A DNA stretch of 64,000 nucleotides from Brachypterus glaber (GCA_958510825.1 OY294047.1:35933747-35997746), one strand, 5' to 3'. Counted from the stretch's first letter, positions 20,802-32,397 are shown. A program made the numbers and translations. Notes: generated by a model from the letters alone, not told the origin.

Positions 20802-21276
20802 ACTAGTTTCGTAACATCCGTTTTTAGCGGACGAGTACAAGTTTTGAAAATGAGCCGCTTGCGGCGAGTTTGATAAAGTACTAGTGCGCTAAAAACGTGC
20901 TATGAAACGAGTTCTTAATACTATTTTTTCTATTTTGCTCTAAAATTAAAAAAAAACTTACATTTAAATTGATTACCGATTTAAGGATTTTTGTTTTGGC
21001 TTGGCACTACAATTTTACCATATTCGAAATTCATAGAACAAACTATAAAAGAGTCAGCTCTTCTCTTTTTCACTGCAAGTAACCAATCCACAATTTTAAC
21101 ACGGTAAAAATAAAAATTAACTTTAAAGGCAATTTTGTAGAAAACTATACTTAAAAGCGGTGTTGACATTTCCCCGGAAAACGCCAAACGATTGTCTTTT
21201 GTCCTGTATTGCAAACCCAAAAGAAAAAAGTACAAACCACTTATAGGCCTATAAGAACACGCAAAATGCGTGTGAT
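20802..21276 (-). mobile_element. 'Body plus hairpin' repeat, copy B (inverted)
   Basis: The hairpin comes first (20802-20925; aagtactagtttcgtaac ... gtgctatgaaacgag), with the centre gagccgcttgcggcgag. The body follows on the minus strand through gcaagtaaccaatccacaat, ttttgtagaaaactatac and acgcaaaatgcgtgtgatta. It abuts the next element at 21279. Confidence 0.75.
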
Positions 21277-21278
21277 TA

Positions 21279-21380
21279 GGGGCTGTCCATATATTATGTA
21301 ACTCAATTTTTCAAAAAAATTGACCCCCTCTCCCCGTGTAAAAAAAAGTGTCACATTTACCAACGCCCCCCCCCCCCCCC
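21279..21380 (+). mobile_element. GGGGCTGTCCATA-ended repeat, partial copy
   Basis: ggggctgtccatatattatg, then aattttt...aaaaattgaccccct, then gtgtcacatttaccaacgcc and a C18 run. The reverse complement of the same order lies at 42237-42351 (tggacagccccta end). The polyC run is where the next repeat begins. Confidence 0.7.
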
Positions 21381-21381
21381 C

Positions 21382-21875
21382 GAAAATTTTGGTTTTCGAC
21401 ATTTTAGTATTTAATTTTTCGTCCTCGAACCGTGAAATTTCACCTTCAAATGAACTTTTCTCGAAAACGGTTAATCCTACAGTATTACAACAAGAATACC
21501 TTTTTTATGTATTTTGACCTAAGGAATCATATTTCAAAAATAAAATTGCAAAAAAGTTACCCAGAAAAAAGTTTGGGACAAAAAACTGATAAGGCCCCCC
21601 GTTTCGCACACCCCTGGTTTAAATAATGTACGTGAAAATGACATACAAAGATGGGCCTTATTAGGATTAATTCACGTGCAAAACCTCGTTAATATATCTC
21701 AAAGGGTTCCTGAGTTATTAAATAAAAACCAATTTTTTTAGCCACTTTCAAAGGGGCGTAGCTCCCTTATGACGCATTTTTAGACATATGTTTATAGGAA
21801 CTTTTTGTCATATTTTATCATGTAGAATCACCTGTTAAAATTTCCTACGCTATTTCAAATACACCCTGTATTTTA
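21382..21875 (-). mobile_element. ACAGGGTGTA-ended foldback, half copy
   Basis: Runs from gaaaattttggttttcgaca to the terminus caaatacaccctgta (about 21850-21875). It equals one arm of 29358-30502. The recurrent small frame it contains appears in four copies of the family and is a repeat translation, not a gene. Confidence 0.8.
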
Positions 21876-23710
21876 AGTTCAACGACACATTTAAAAGTAA
21901 AATTACTGGAATAAGCGAAATAGAATTTAATGAATTCAGAGATTGAAATGTATCTTCTCGTAAGATGTTTTATGTTTCAGGTTCAAAAACCTGAAATATG
22001 GTTTATGTAATATAGTACTTACATAGTAATGAAAGATACAAGTTCAAAATAAAAAAAAAATCTAAAAAGAAAAGTATATTACAAAATAAAATGTTGTTAA
22101 CATATTTTTACCTTAAATAACCAAGTACCTAAAAGGAATATACAAAAAAAAAATGGTTTATGTATTAAAATGCATAAAATTTATTAAACTTTCCACTTCA
22201 TCTACAAATTTGGCTCAATCCATTAAAAAAATCTTGTTATAGAGACTGAGAATCTAATCGTTTAACAGAGTTTTGTTTACGTGAAGGGAGCCATGATCAT
22301 GTTGCAGTCTTTGAGTGCCATATCTAGCAGAAAAAGCGTGGAACATAGCTACATTTGCACTTGTATTTATGAATTATTTTATGAATTCTATTATTCTTAT
22401 GATTTTAATTGTAATTTTAATTCCGTTTTTCTTTTTATTTCAGGTAATAAAATAAAATTTTTATCTCGTTCGCCTTTGTTATTGTTCATCGAAACAGTAA
22501 GTATTAAAGTGGCCTAATATTGTTTTTTATCTGATCTTAATTACATTTTAACTTAAATTAATCAACTAAAGCATTAAAACTAAAACATACATTAAAGATA
22601 TACATCGTCTTATCTGCACGAATAAAATAAATTGTTAAAGCGGCCGGCCGGCCCTTGAGAACAACAATTTACAGACCATTTCGTTTGCGAAATAACAAAG
22701 TCGTACAAGTTTTTTGGAATTGGCCTCAGGCGTATATTCCTCATAGTTATTGCTGTTTCCCTGTCTTAAATTATATACTTAACTAAATTTGTGTATTTTT
22801 TGGTTGCTAGAGCAAAACAAAAATTGGGTCAAAATTAAATACTACGTGGAAAAAACGATTTTAATTAATTAATTATAATATAATTATCATTATTTTAGAT
22901 AAAATTATCATAGGTAAGTTTATAATTTACACAGACCCACAAAAAACATATATCTTTCATTTAGCTGTTTGTTTAACTCAATATGAGAAATTTTATACTT
23001 CAAACCATGCACTTTACATGATTCAGGTTTTAACCTATTGGTATGAGTAAGATACGTATTCAACTTCAATCAAGCAAAACATTTGATTTAAGTACCGTCG
23101 AAAAATTTATTTCAAAAACCAGCTGAATCGACACTAGGCACTAATTTGAAACGTTATGAAATAGAAAGTTGTGTGAATAGGCAACCATTAATACACCTGC
23201 GTGTTGCATAATTTATTAAAGTTTGAAAGTCTGTATTTCCAAAACGTTATATTCCAGCAAAAACTGTATATAACATTTTTTGTAGGGCTTGAAAAGAGCT
23301 TTAATTTGAAATATATTTTTTTAAAATCGGTTTATAAATAAGTGAGTTATGCTAAAAAAACATTTTACTGCGTTAAACGCTAATATCCCGAAAACAATGC
23401 ATTTTAGAAAAAACAAATTATATGGCAGTATAACCACAGAAATCTAAGTTAATTAGCAAACTGTCAAGTTTGGACATTTAGGACAAGCTTATAGGCAACC
23501 CATTAAACAGCTATGTACTAGAATAATATATTGTTTTAAATATAAAAACAAGAAAACTAAAGCTAAATGAAAATCATATTTCCTGTTTGACATACATGTA
23601 TAAATTTGTATGCTATTTATTATTATTTTGTGCTTTGCTTTTCTTAAAAATTAATAAAAAATAGAAAATTTTAAAATAAGAAACTAGATATTTTTTCGGA
23701 ATCGTAGGAA
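21876..23710. other. 1.8 kb without supported features
   Basis: AT-rich. A frame at 22281-22517 has no recognisable content. A short cggccggccggccc run occurs near 22642. No terminal or tandem repeats were found by eye. Confidence 0.4.
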
Positions 23711-23847
23711 AAATAGTGTACAAAACTCGTTGGAAAGTGTATTTCATACACTCTTGGGGTTTCCTAGCTCGCCTGGCGGCTCGTTCGTAAACCTTCCCAT
23801 TCGCGTGAAATATGTCACTTTCGACACTAGTTATGTAATATACTATT
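23711..23847. repeat. Hairpin, AATAGTGTA...TATACTATT ends, GC core
   Basis: aaatagtgtacaaaactcgt ... agttatgtaatatactatt, with the centre ctagctcgcctggcggctcg. The arms are imperfect. It is immediately followed by the dispersed repeat of 23848-24058. Confidence 0.65.
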
Positions 23848-24058
23848 ACTGAGTATTTGAAATACTAAAAATAATAAAAAATAGTACTATTACTAATTTC
23901 TTTAAAACAAGTACCTACTAAATAAACTTTACACAAATTAAATTTTTTAATATTATTTAAATATGTTTATAACAAGTATTTTTATACTTGCAGCAAGTAT
24001 CTAACTCAAGTATCACATATACTTCATATTAGAATATTTTTTCTCTGTGTGTGTACAT
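23848..24058 (+). repeat. Dispersed repeat, copy related to 13110-13320
   Basis: actgagtatttgaaatacta ... cttgcagcaagtatctaact ... atacttcatattagaat, in the same order as the other copy. Its position directly after a hairpin suggests a composite element. Confidence 0.65.
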
Positions 24059-24298
24059 AAAATTATTTTATGCAATATTTTTTTATAAATAACCTGTCAG
24101 AATAAAGTATCCCCATATGATAAAATATATAGCACGGGTGTCAGCGTGAAAAATTTTGTCATTTCAAAAATTGCTCCGTAGGCCTTTTTAAATGAACTAC
24201 GATCCGGGTTCGTGTTACTCGGATAAAAATAATGGAACTCTTCATGTTTCCGTTTCAACGTAATTAAACGATACTTTTACTCTGCTGACTTAATAAAA

Positions 24299-24350
24299 AC
24301 AAGCCGTGAAGGTATATCATGCTACGCATTCCATTATACTATTTACAGTA
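24299..24350 (+). repeat. AAGCCGTGAAGRTAT short repeat, copy 1
   Basis: acaagccgtgaaggtatatc, then atgctacgcattccattata and a ctattt end. Related copies are at 39007-39052, 39909-39952 and (inverted) 53190-53240. The core gaagatat...atgctacgcatt is an imperfect dyad. Confidence 0.65.
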
Positions 24351-24359
24351 AATGGTAAA

Positions 24360-24500
24360 ATTAATATTAAAAAAAATTAATATAAATAAAAAATAAAAAA
24401 AAGATATTTTTTTTTCAAAAACAAAACACTTAATCGAAAAAAAAAATAGAAAAAAACTTTTTTTTCAAAAATTTTCATTTTTTTTTAATTTTCTTTTTGT
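24360..24500. repeat. A/T low-complexity tract
   Basis: Long A and T runs with almost no G or C. Confidence 0.85.
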
Positions 24501-24534
24501 GAAAAACGAAAAAAAAATAATTTCTGCGATCTTT

Positions 24535-24640
24535 ATTCAAGGACATTGACTTTGGTTCAAGAAAATGCCAGCCTTGAAACAAGAGAATATGGCTTTGAAC
24601 ATATCCAAAGCCACGTGTCCTTGGTTCAAGGAATCCGTTT
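24535..24640 (-). repeat. Dispersed repeat shared with 9845-9935
   Basis: On the minus strand: ggattccttgaaccaaggac, acacgtggctttggatatgt, tcaaagcc and tgtccttgaataaagatc, matching the copy in the loop of the large inverted repeat. Confidence 0.65.
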
Positions 24641-25164
24641 TTTCTATGATTAATCACTTTTAAATATTTAATCAACACTTACCAATTATTTCTTTGAAAA
24701 ATCTAGCACACACAAAATTATACGTACGCTCTTACAAACGTAAACAATTATAAGGGTCGACAGCCACCAGACTCGATGAAGCAGGGATTCTGGCTTCTCG
24801 AGTAATATGACTAGCTTAACGCCCGCGATTGGCTGGCTTGTACATCAGAAGTGTGATTTTTACACTTCGGATGTATTGTTGCTCAAGGTATGTTTATAAA
24901 AATACACTTTCTTGAGCTCCGAGTGTATTGTTGCAGAAGGTATGGATGTAAAAATACACACTCTAGGTCAAAACCACCTCACGTGTGTAGTGTCACATCA
25001 ATGTTGATGTACATTTATATAAAGGTGAAAAATTTACACATTTATAGAGTGTATTTTTTACACCTTTTCAATGTAATTTCTTTCAGTGTGTGATTGGTCA
25101 ATTCTTTAAAAACTGAATTCAAGATGTCGTGATTTTTTGAGAAAGATAAATATTTAGCTATTTA

Positions 25165-25295
25165 GGCCCGGTTGTACAAACCTTGCTTAAATCTGAACCT
25201 ACCCTGTCTGCTATGGAAACGATTGTTGCAACAATGTTTCCATAGTAAAGAAACCTCGCTCAAAGTCCAAACCAGGTTTGTACAACTGCTTGGTC
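25165..25295. mobile_element. Foldback MITE, GGCCCGGTTGTACAAACC arms
   Basis: Outer arms ggttgtacaaacc / ggtttgtacaac. Inner arms tatggaaacgattgttg / caacaatgtttccata meet almost without a loop near 25225. Confidence 0.8.
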
Positions 25296-25321
25296 CATTA
25301 TGGATAGACGTTATTCAGTGT

Positions 25322-25638
25322 AAACAATATTTTTTTGTATTTAGGTATAGTTTTATTAAAAACGAATAAGTATCTGCCGAGCGCTTTCGGAATTTTATTC
25401 CATCTTCAGGGCTGGCATTGTCAATGCCTTACAGGATGCAGCAAGGGAAGTATGGTTGTTTATATATACATTGAGAGCAATAAGGACAATTACAAAAACT
25501 TTAAAACTTAAAAACTAAAATAAAATTGCGGGACATCATGACAGTTAAAATGACTTTGCTCTTCTTCGGAATAAAATTCCGAAAGTGCTCGGCAGATACT
25601 TATTCGTTTTTAACAAAACTACAAAAAAATATTGTTTA
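25322..25638. mobile_element. Inverted terminal repeats of possible Penelope-like origin
   Basis: Arms of about 75 bp: aaacaatatttttttgtatt ... gccgagcgctttcggaattt, and its complement ending attgttta. On the minus strand the left arm reads CTGAAGATGGAATAAAATTC followed by CGAAAGCGC. That has the CTGANGA-stem-GAAA look of hammerhead relics reported for Penelope-like terminal repeats. A stem I partner and a cleavage triplet are not found, so this is suggestive only. Confidence 0.5.
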
Positions 25639-26115
25639 TATTATATACGGTATACAAGTCAAAAAATTTCCTTGTTATTCAGTCTTCAGTTCTTTTACAT
25701 TTTCCATTTTCGCTTGTATTTAAATTAAATTTCTTTATAACAAAACTCTTTTGGGAAAAATCGCCTTATTTTAATTGCTTCGAGGTTTCTACAGTTAGAG
25801 TGACATTTAATTTATTTTAAATTGTCGAGGTTATTACAAAGTTATAGTATTTTAATCAAGTGCAAAGTTAAATTCTGTTGCTGGCATTCATTTTTGCGGT
25901 TTTGCTATACCAAACGTTAAGAATTAAGCTTTATAATTAAATAATATTCATCTCGGATAAGCGAGGAGTTTCTCCTAAAAATTAAAAAAAAAATGTTTTT
26001 TTTTATAATTCCCCAGGTTCTTATAACCAAAAAAAAAAACTAAATTCACGCTTTTTAAACTTAACCCTCCAAAATCCCTTAGGGATTCCTAATTATCTAT
26101 ATACAATCCCATATA

Positions 26116-26827
26116 CCGAGCGGTCCAAAAGTCACCCCCCCCCCTCTTAACTTTTGAACCAGTTGAGATATCGACTTCAAATTTGGAACTTTTAAATAAG
26201 ACAACTTAAACTATCTTTTAGCATATATACTTTTAGCTCTTAAAATGTGGGCAGGGGGCAAGGGGGGACATTTTTTTAAATGGAAAGGGGGGTCGTGTAA
26301 TACATCATTTTAAAGCTTATAAAATTCTCCATTTAACTCCATATTTTTAAATTAAAAAAAAAATTGGGTCTAAAATGGGGTTGAAAATGGGTATTAATGT
26401 CAAAATTCCTCTAAAAAAAACAAATAATTTTTTAAAAATGTCTAATTTCATCATAAAAAAATGTTAATTATACTTTTAAACTAATTTTAGTTGACACAAA
26501 TAAAAATTTATAAAAAAAACTTAAAAACTCAAATGTTTTAGCACAAAAAATTGAAAAATCAAAACCTTAAAAAAACATTTTAAAAAAATTTAAAAATGTT
26601 AGTTTAAATAGAGAATTTTATAAGATTTAAAATGATGTATCACACGACCCACCTTTCCATTTAAAAAAATAACCCCCATGCCCCCCTGCCCACATTTTAA
26701 GAGCTGAAAATATCAAATATATTCTAGAAGATAATTTAAGTTGTCTTATTTAAGAGTTCTAAATTTGAAGTCAATATCTCAACTCGTTCAAAAGTTAAAA
26801 GGGGGGGGTGACTTTTGGACCGCACTG
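26116..26827. mobile_element. CAGTGCGGTCC foldback, copy 3
   Basis: TA|CCGAGCGGTCCAAAAGTCAC ... GTGACTTTTGGACCGCACTG|TA. The arms pair over about 300 bp each, as in 15904-16620. It is in a different state of decay, with different C/G run lengths. Confidence 0.88.
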
Positions 26828-26871
26828 TATGTATATTATACAAGTTCTATAAATTTGAATCTTATCGTGTC

Positions 26872-26905
26872 TACAGACAGACAGATCGACAGACGGACAG
26901 AAGGG
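26872..26905. repeat. GACAGACAGATCGACAGACG block
   Basis: A degenerate (GACA/GACG)n tract, also found as GTCYGTCC on the other strand at 33363, 42973, 48172, 52507 and 52979. Confidence 0.6.
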
Positions 26906-27590
26906 AAAAAAGTTTTTTACACTCCTTCACGAATTTTACGACGATTACAATATTTTCTCTTTAGGGGAAAGTAAAAACAATGATTGGAAACATTTTTCTA
27001 ATATTCCATTCCTTTTTCCATTAGACTTATTTCTCGCGCTGGACAATAAAAATTATGAGTTATAACTGTAAATCTTATGGGGTCTGACCATCTCAATATC
27101 CAAGATAATTTACTCACCTAAATTAAATGTAAGCATACAATGTAAGCCTTTTTACCATAGACAGAAAGACCTCCAAAGCCGTCGCGGAAAAGTGTGATAA
27201 ATGTGCCTTGCGCATCTGCGATAAACTTGCACATGCGCACTATTATTGTTGTTTTTGAGAAGTATTTTTTTAACCTTAGTTTTATGTGTAAAATAAAAAT
27301 TGTAAAAAATGCAACAAAAAACAATAAATATCTTCAAAGAAACATCGAAATAGTTTTTTTTTACTTATTTTATAAGAATTTTTTGAGGTGTGTTTGAATT
27401 TCAAGATTTTGTACACCTACTTTGATTACACCAGGGTTTGACCCTTTGCTCTTCATAAAGCAACAATACAGGTCATTTTTAAAGTTATAAACAAATGCAG
27501 CAAAAAAACAATTAAAACAGTAGAAGTCGAAAAAAAAAACAGAAACAAACGACGATCTGACAGTACTGACAGTATAATCAAACTACTAAT

Positions 27591-27698
27591 AATTCGTCAC
27601 CCCAGTATTGGTTTGCCATATCTCTATTTTCGGACATTTTGAGATTTTTACTGGGGGATTTTTGGAGATACGACAAATGAATACTGGGGTGACGAATT
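27591..27698. mobile_element. 108-bp foldback, AATTCGTCACCCCAGTATT arms
   Basis: 19-bp perfect ends (27591-27609 and 27680-27698), with further imperfect pairing inside (gccatatctc / gagatacg). Open frames here are incidental. Confidence 0.85.
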
Positions 27699-28106
27699 GT
27701 TTTACGACCGACAGTATTTCACAGTTGACGGGGATGCGTACTGCGCAAGGTCAGATAAATTGCGTTACGTCATTTCGCTGCCCCGTTCTATCACAAAATA
27801 ATCTTGCGCAGGCTGGACTTTTAGTCCTCCTTTCTTCTCTATGCTTTTTACCTAAAAAAGGTAAAAAATTAACTAACAAAATTATATGTCTTTAAAAACC
27901 TATTACGATAGCTAGAAAATATTCTTTTCTATTCAGTACTAAGAATATTATACTATGAATATTTATTGGGTACGTTGTATGATTCTATAGTATTAGTAAT
28001 GTGCTCGTGGTTGACCATGTAGGTATTATTTTAATTTTTCCTTAATTTAAATAATAAAATTCAAAAGTCGTACAATTCTAAATAGGTAGTTTCATATCTT
28101 CCTCGT
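27699..28106. other. No supported gene
   Basis: A 95-codon plus-strand frame (27608-27895) begins inside the foldback and shows no recognisable domain. A less AT-rich patch lies at 27730-27840. Confidence 0.35.
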
Positions 28107-28126
28107 CACGGTGCGGTGGTAGGACA

Positions 28127-28589
28127 ATGGACAGCAGTCCAATACGTTAGGCAACATAAATTTACCAACCCAAAAAGAAAATTCCCTAAAAATATAAAAT
28201 TTGGATTTTATTACAGTGTCACAATAAATTGCATTATATTCAAAATTATTAAAGAATACATAAAACAGCTTATTAAACACAAAAACAAGTACAAAATCTT
28301 TACACACAACGGGGTATTATCAATGACTGTCAAATTAAGGAGTAGGTCATAAGTTCCTAGGAAACTTTAGACCTATTGTACACATAGCTGTGTTATAAAA
28401 ATTAAAAAAAAATAGTTTTTACTTAAAAATAACAAATATCTTACCTTCATGTAATTTAAAATATAATCGAAAATGTTATTTTTACCTAAAATATGCATAA
28501 TTTTATTTTTAAACAATAATAATTATATTTTTATTTCTTTCTGTAGAACTTCTTTCTTTATCAAATCTAAATAGGCAGCAGTCCATTTA
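28127..28589. mobile_element. ~460-bp segment present only in the left arm
   Basis: The right arm reads ggtaggacaattTAAATC without interruption; here ggacaat is followed by ggacagcagtcc, and the segment ends ggcagcagtcc|atttaaatc. The ends are thus direct repeats of the word G(GA)CAGCAGTCC. No clear target duplication, polyA or frame is seen. Confidence 0.65.
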
Positions 28590-29357
28590 AATCAACTTCA
28601 AATTAACCCATTTCTGTTTCCATACGTCGGTTCTATAAGACGTAGGGATGATTTTGACCCAAAATAAAAAAATCTATCGAGCACTTTTTTTGTTAAGCAA
28701 AAAGCCCGTATTAGGATGCTTCTAAAAATGCGAAAATTCGAAATGTTAACGGGCTACCACCTCATTTTATTATTTCCTTGAGCTGAGTATTTGTGCAAAA
28801 GTTAGCTCCCATAGAGGTCAGTTAATTCCCAGATTTTCAGCCCCCAACGACCCCCAGGGGGGTCAGAATTAATTTTTTTAGTTCGACATGAATCATTTTA
28901 TTCTCCGGTTCTGCTGATCCGATTGACTTCAAATTTGGAACACATAATAAGGACTATAGGGATAGTCTACAAAAAAAATATTGTCGATTTGCGACTATTC
29001 TAACCTATAAAAAAAATCACTTGTATTTTTTGAAGGGCCGAAAAGGCCCATTTTTGGCCGAACACACCCGCCATTTTTTTTTATGTTATGTATTCGTATT
29101 CGATCTAAAACATATCAAAAATTTAATTTTTTTCATGTGGTAGAACAGTGTCAAAAAAAATAAAAACTGCGTCAGGTACGCATTTGTAGTAGTATAGAAT
29201 TAAGAATATTATTTGGAATAATCGAATTTTTATTTAATATAAATAGGTACAAAAATAAATATTGAAAATAAATAACAAAAAATGTTTATTCTAAGAAACC
29301 AAGCAAAATTAAAATCATAGTCAACTGAGGATCATAAAAATTAAAGTGTAAAGTATA

Positions 29358-30502
29358 TACAGGGTGTATTTGAAATAACGTAGGAAATTTTAACAGGTGA
29401 TTCTACATGATAAAATATGACAAAAAGTTCCTATAAATATATGTCTAAGAATGCGTCATAAGGGAGCTACGCCCCTTTGAAATTGGCTAAAAAAATCGGT
29501 TTTTATTTAATAACTCAGGAACCCTTTGAGATATATGAACGAGATTTTGCACGTCAACTAATCCTACCAAGGCCCGTTTTATGTGTTATTTTCATGTACT
29601 TATTTCAACCAGGGGTGTGCGAAACGGGGGGGACTTATCAGGTTTTTGTCCCAAACTTTTTTCTGTGTAACTTTTTTGCAATTTTATTTTTGAAATATGA
29701 TTCCTCAAGTCAAAGTACATAAAAAAGGTACTCTTGTTGTAATACTGTAGGATTAACCGTTTTCGAGAAAAATTCATTTCAAGGTGAAATTCCACGGTTC
29801 GAGGACGAAAAATTAAATACTAAAATGTTGAAAACCAAAATTTTAATGATGCAGGGCGAATGTACATTAAAAACTAAGAAAAAAAACCTCATATACAGGT
29901 ACTTCCAAAAATCAATCCTAATGGAGCTATGGTCTGCTTTAAAAGCGTTTTTTCGACCTACATGTATGGAAACTTTTTTTCTTAGTTTTTGATGTAACAT
30001 TGCATCATTAAAATTTTGGTTTTCGACATTTTAGTATTTAATTTTTCGTCCTCAAACCGTGAAATTTCACCTTCAAATGAACTTTTCTCGAAAACGGTTA
30101 ATCCTACAGTATTACAACAAGAGTACCTTTTTTATGTATTTTGACCTGAGGAATCATATTTCAAAAATAGAATTGCAAAAAAGTTACACAGAAAAAAGTT
30201 TGGGACAAAAAACTGACAAGGCCCCCCCGTTTCGCACACCCCTGGTTTAAATAAGTACTTGAAAATGACATAAAAAGATGGGCCTTATTAGGATTAATTG
30301 ACGTGCAAAACCTCGTTAATATATCTCAAAGGGTTCCTGAGTTATTAAATAAAAACCGATTTTTTTAGCCAATTTCAAAGGGGCGTAGCTCCCTTATGAC
30401 GCATTCTTAGACATATATTTATAGGAACTTTTTGTCATATTTTATCATGTAGAATCACCTGTTAAAATTTCCTACACTATTTCAAATACACCCTGTATAT
30501 AC
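29358..30502. mobile_element. ACAGGGTGTA foldback, complete, nested in the larger inverted repeat
   Basis: ACAGGGTGTATTTGAAATA at the left and its complement at the right bound two arms of about 500 bp. They share ctttttgtcatattttatca, ggggcgtagctcccttatga, ctcaaagggttcctgagtta and tttcgcacacccctggttta. The centre (about 29860-30000) is a further dyad around aaaaccaaaattttaatgat. Half copies lie at 21382-21875 and 59513-60222, and diverged ones at 44938-45130 and 50560-51125. Confidence 0.88.
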
Positions 30503-31078
30503 TTTACACTTTAATTTTTATGATAGTCAATTGACTATGATTGTAATTTTGCTTGGTTTCTTAGAATAAACATTTTTTGTTATTTATTTTCAATATTTAT
30601 TTTTGGACCTATTTATATTAAATAAAAATTCGATTATTCCAAATAATATTCTTAATTCTATACTACTACAAATGCGTACCTGACGCAGTTTTTATATTTT
30701 TTTGACACTGTTCTACCACATGAAAAAAATTAAATTTTTGATATGTTTTAGATCGAATACGAATACATAACATAAAAAAAAATGGCGGGTGTGTTCGGCC
30801 AAAAATGGGCCTTTTCGGCCCTTCAAAAAATACAAGTGATTTTTTTTATAGGTTACAATAGTCGCAAATCGACAATATTTTTTTTTGTAGACTATCCCTA
30901 TAGTCCTTATTATGTGTTCCAAATTTGAAGTCAATCGGATCAGCAGGACCGGAGAAAAAAATGATTCATGTCGAACTAAAAAAATTAATTCTGACCCCCC
31001 TGGGGGTCGTTGGGGGCTGAAAATCTGGGAATTAACTGACCTCTATGGGAGCTAACTTTTGCACAAATACTCAGCTCA

Positions 31079-31597
31079 AATCGGGCTGGGGCATTTTTTA
31101 CCTGCTTACCCTGCTAAGCTCTTTTGGCTTGATATAATGTAGCTTAGTTGCTTAATAAAAGTCATGGTCATAGGTAGCATGGGGAGTCATGTGGCCCACC
31201 TCCTAGCCATCGAAATATTAATATTTTATAATTTTGTAAAAAAAATCACTTTCCTTGCAAGATTTCACTTATAATTCTTGTCGTTGGTCCCCTTCAAATA
31301 TATTTTTTATTGCCTCACTTGGTTTGGACTTTTATCTAGCTGAAATATTTGTCCAAAATGTGTTAACATTATAAAAAATTGATATTTTGATGCCCAGGAG
31401 TGGGCCACTTGACCCCCCATGCCCCTTATCACCATGGCTTTTATTAAGCAATAAACCTAGATTATTTTAAGTCAACATATATCCATATATATTAACAAAA
31501 CCAATAATTTTATAAAAAATATCGATTTTCAAAAATATATTTTTTTGCTGACCTCTAGGATTCGATTTTGGCAAAATTTGGGTTGAGGCATTTTTTT
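31079..31597. mobile_element. ~520-bp segment present only in the right arm
   Basis: Left-arm equivalent: ctcaaggaaataataaaatg without a break. The segment has its own inverted pair (ttgcttaataaaagtcatgg ... ccatggcttttattaagcaa, and catgtggccca / tgggccacttg), so it may be another foldback. Loss from the left arm is the alternative. Confidence 0.6.
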
Positions 31598-32056
31598 AAA
31601 GGGAGTAATAAAACGAGGGGGTAGCCCGTTAATATTTCGAATTTTCGCATTTTAAGAAGCACCCTAATACGGGGTTTTTGCTTAAATAAAAAAAGTTATC
31701 GATAGATTTTTTTTTATATTTGATCAAAATCATCCTTACGTCTATAGAATCGACGTATATAAACAGAAATGGGTTAATTTGAAGCTGATTTAAATTGTCC
31801 TACCACCGCACCGTGTTGTATAATATAGCCACAATGTAATACATACTTGAGTAGACGGACCACCGACCGAGGTAATAATGTAAACGTCTCAGTTTTGTTA
31901 ATATAGTTGAAGATCCCAGGACAACAATTGTTGGTTGACCATTAACTACTACAACTTTTTTTTCGTACTTTTATGTACATGTTAATAAAGAACAATGTTA
32001 AAAATAGGCCGTTTTTGGCCCCTTCGTGCAAACGTATGAAACATATCAATACCTAT

Positions 32057-32280
32057 AGATTTGGACATGCTGAATACCATTTTGGTCTTTAAAATTACAG
32101 AAACGGTGTGGAAGACTGTTTTTTTTTTTTTTTTTTCGTAAAAAAGTAAAATTAGGTCGATTATTTTTTATAGATTTGGGCATGCTAAACAAGATTCTGT
32201 TCTCAAAAGTGACAGAAACGGTGTGGAAAACTGTTTTTTTCTTCGTAAAAAGGTTAAAATAGGTCAATTATGAGCTAGTA
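32057..32280. repeat. ~115-bp tandem pair, with an inverted third copy
   Basis: tagatttggacatgct ... acagaaacggtgtggaaga and tagatttgggcatgct ... acagaaacggtgtggaaaa are successive units. An inverted relative is at about 32668-32780 (ccacaccgtttcgtaatttt, cagcatgcccaaatgc). Confidence 0.75.
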
Positions 32281-32397
32281 GGTATACACCGGCACACAAA
32301 AAAAGTCTCGAGTGCGGTAGACCAGACTAGTCAATTCTTACGTATTTTGGGTCGCTGAATCTGAATCCGAGGTCATTATTTAAAAGTTAGTGTTCAA

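Larger units (their letters stand above)
28107..31815. mobile_element. 3.7-kb inverted repeat, CACGGTGCGGTGG ends
   Basis: CACGGTGCGGTGGTAGGACA at 28107 and its complement ending at 31815 bound two long, well-conserved arms. Examples of matching blocks are the ccaggggggtcagaattaat block (about 28853 against about 30985), the aagggccgaaaaggcccatt block (about 29033 against about 30805) and the acgcatttgtagtagtatag block (about 29178 against about 30655). The centre is occupied by a second foldback (29358-30502). Each arm has one segment missing from the other (28127-28589 and 31079-31597). No transposase frame is visible; the superfamily is unknown. Confidence 0.88.

Noticed and set aside
25380..25420. 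A third hammerhead ribozyme
   Set aside because: CTGAAGA and GAAA are present on the minus strand, but no stem I partner and no cleavage triplet could be found, so it is reported only as a signature.
27608..27895. 95-codon protein
   Set aside because: Starts inside a 108-bp foldback and has no recognisable motif or codon bias.
28127..28589. Solo LTR
   Set aside because: Could be read as TG...CA, but there is no target duplication, no polyadenylation signal arrangement and no primer-binding context.
29592..30250. A small frame beginning MKFHLQMNFSRKRLILQYY found in four places (21.4, 29.6, 30.1, 59.8 kb)
   Set aside because: All copies are the same stretch of the ACAGGGTGTA foldback, in both orientations. 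Conservation is explained by recent repeat copying, and there is no sign of protein-level constraint.
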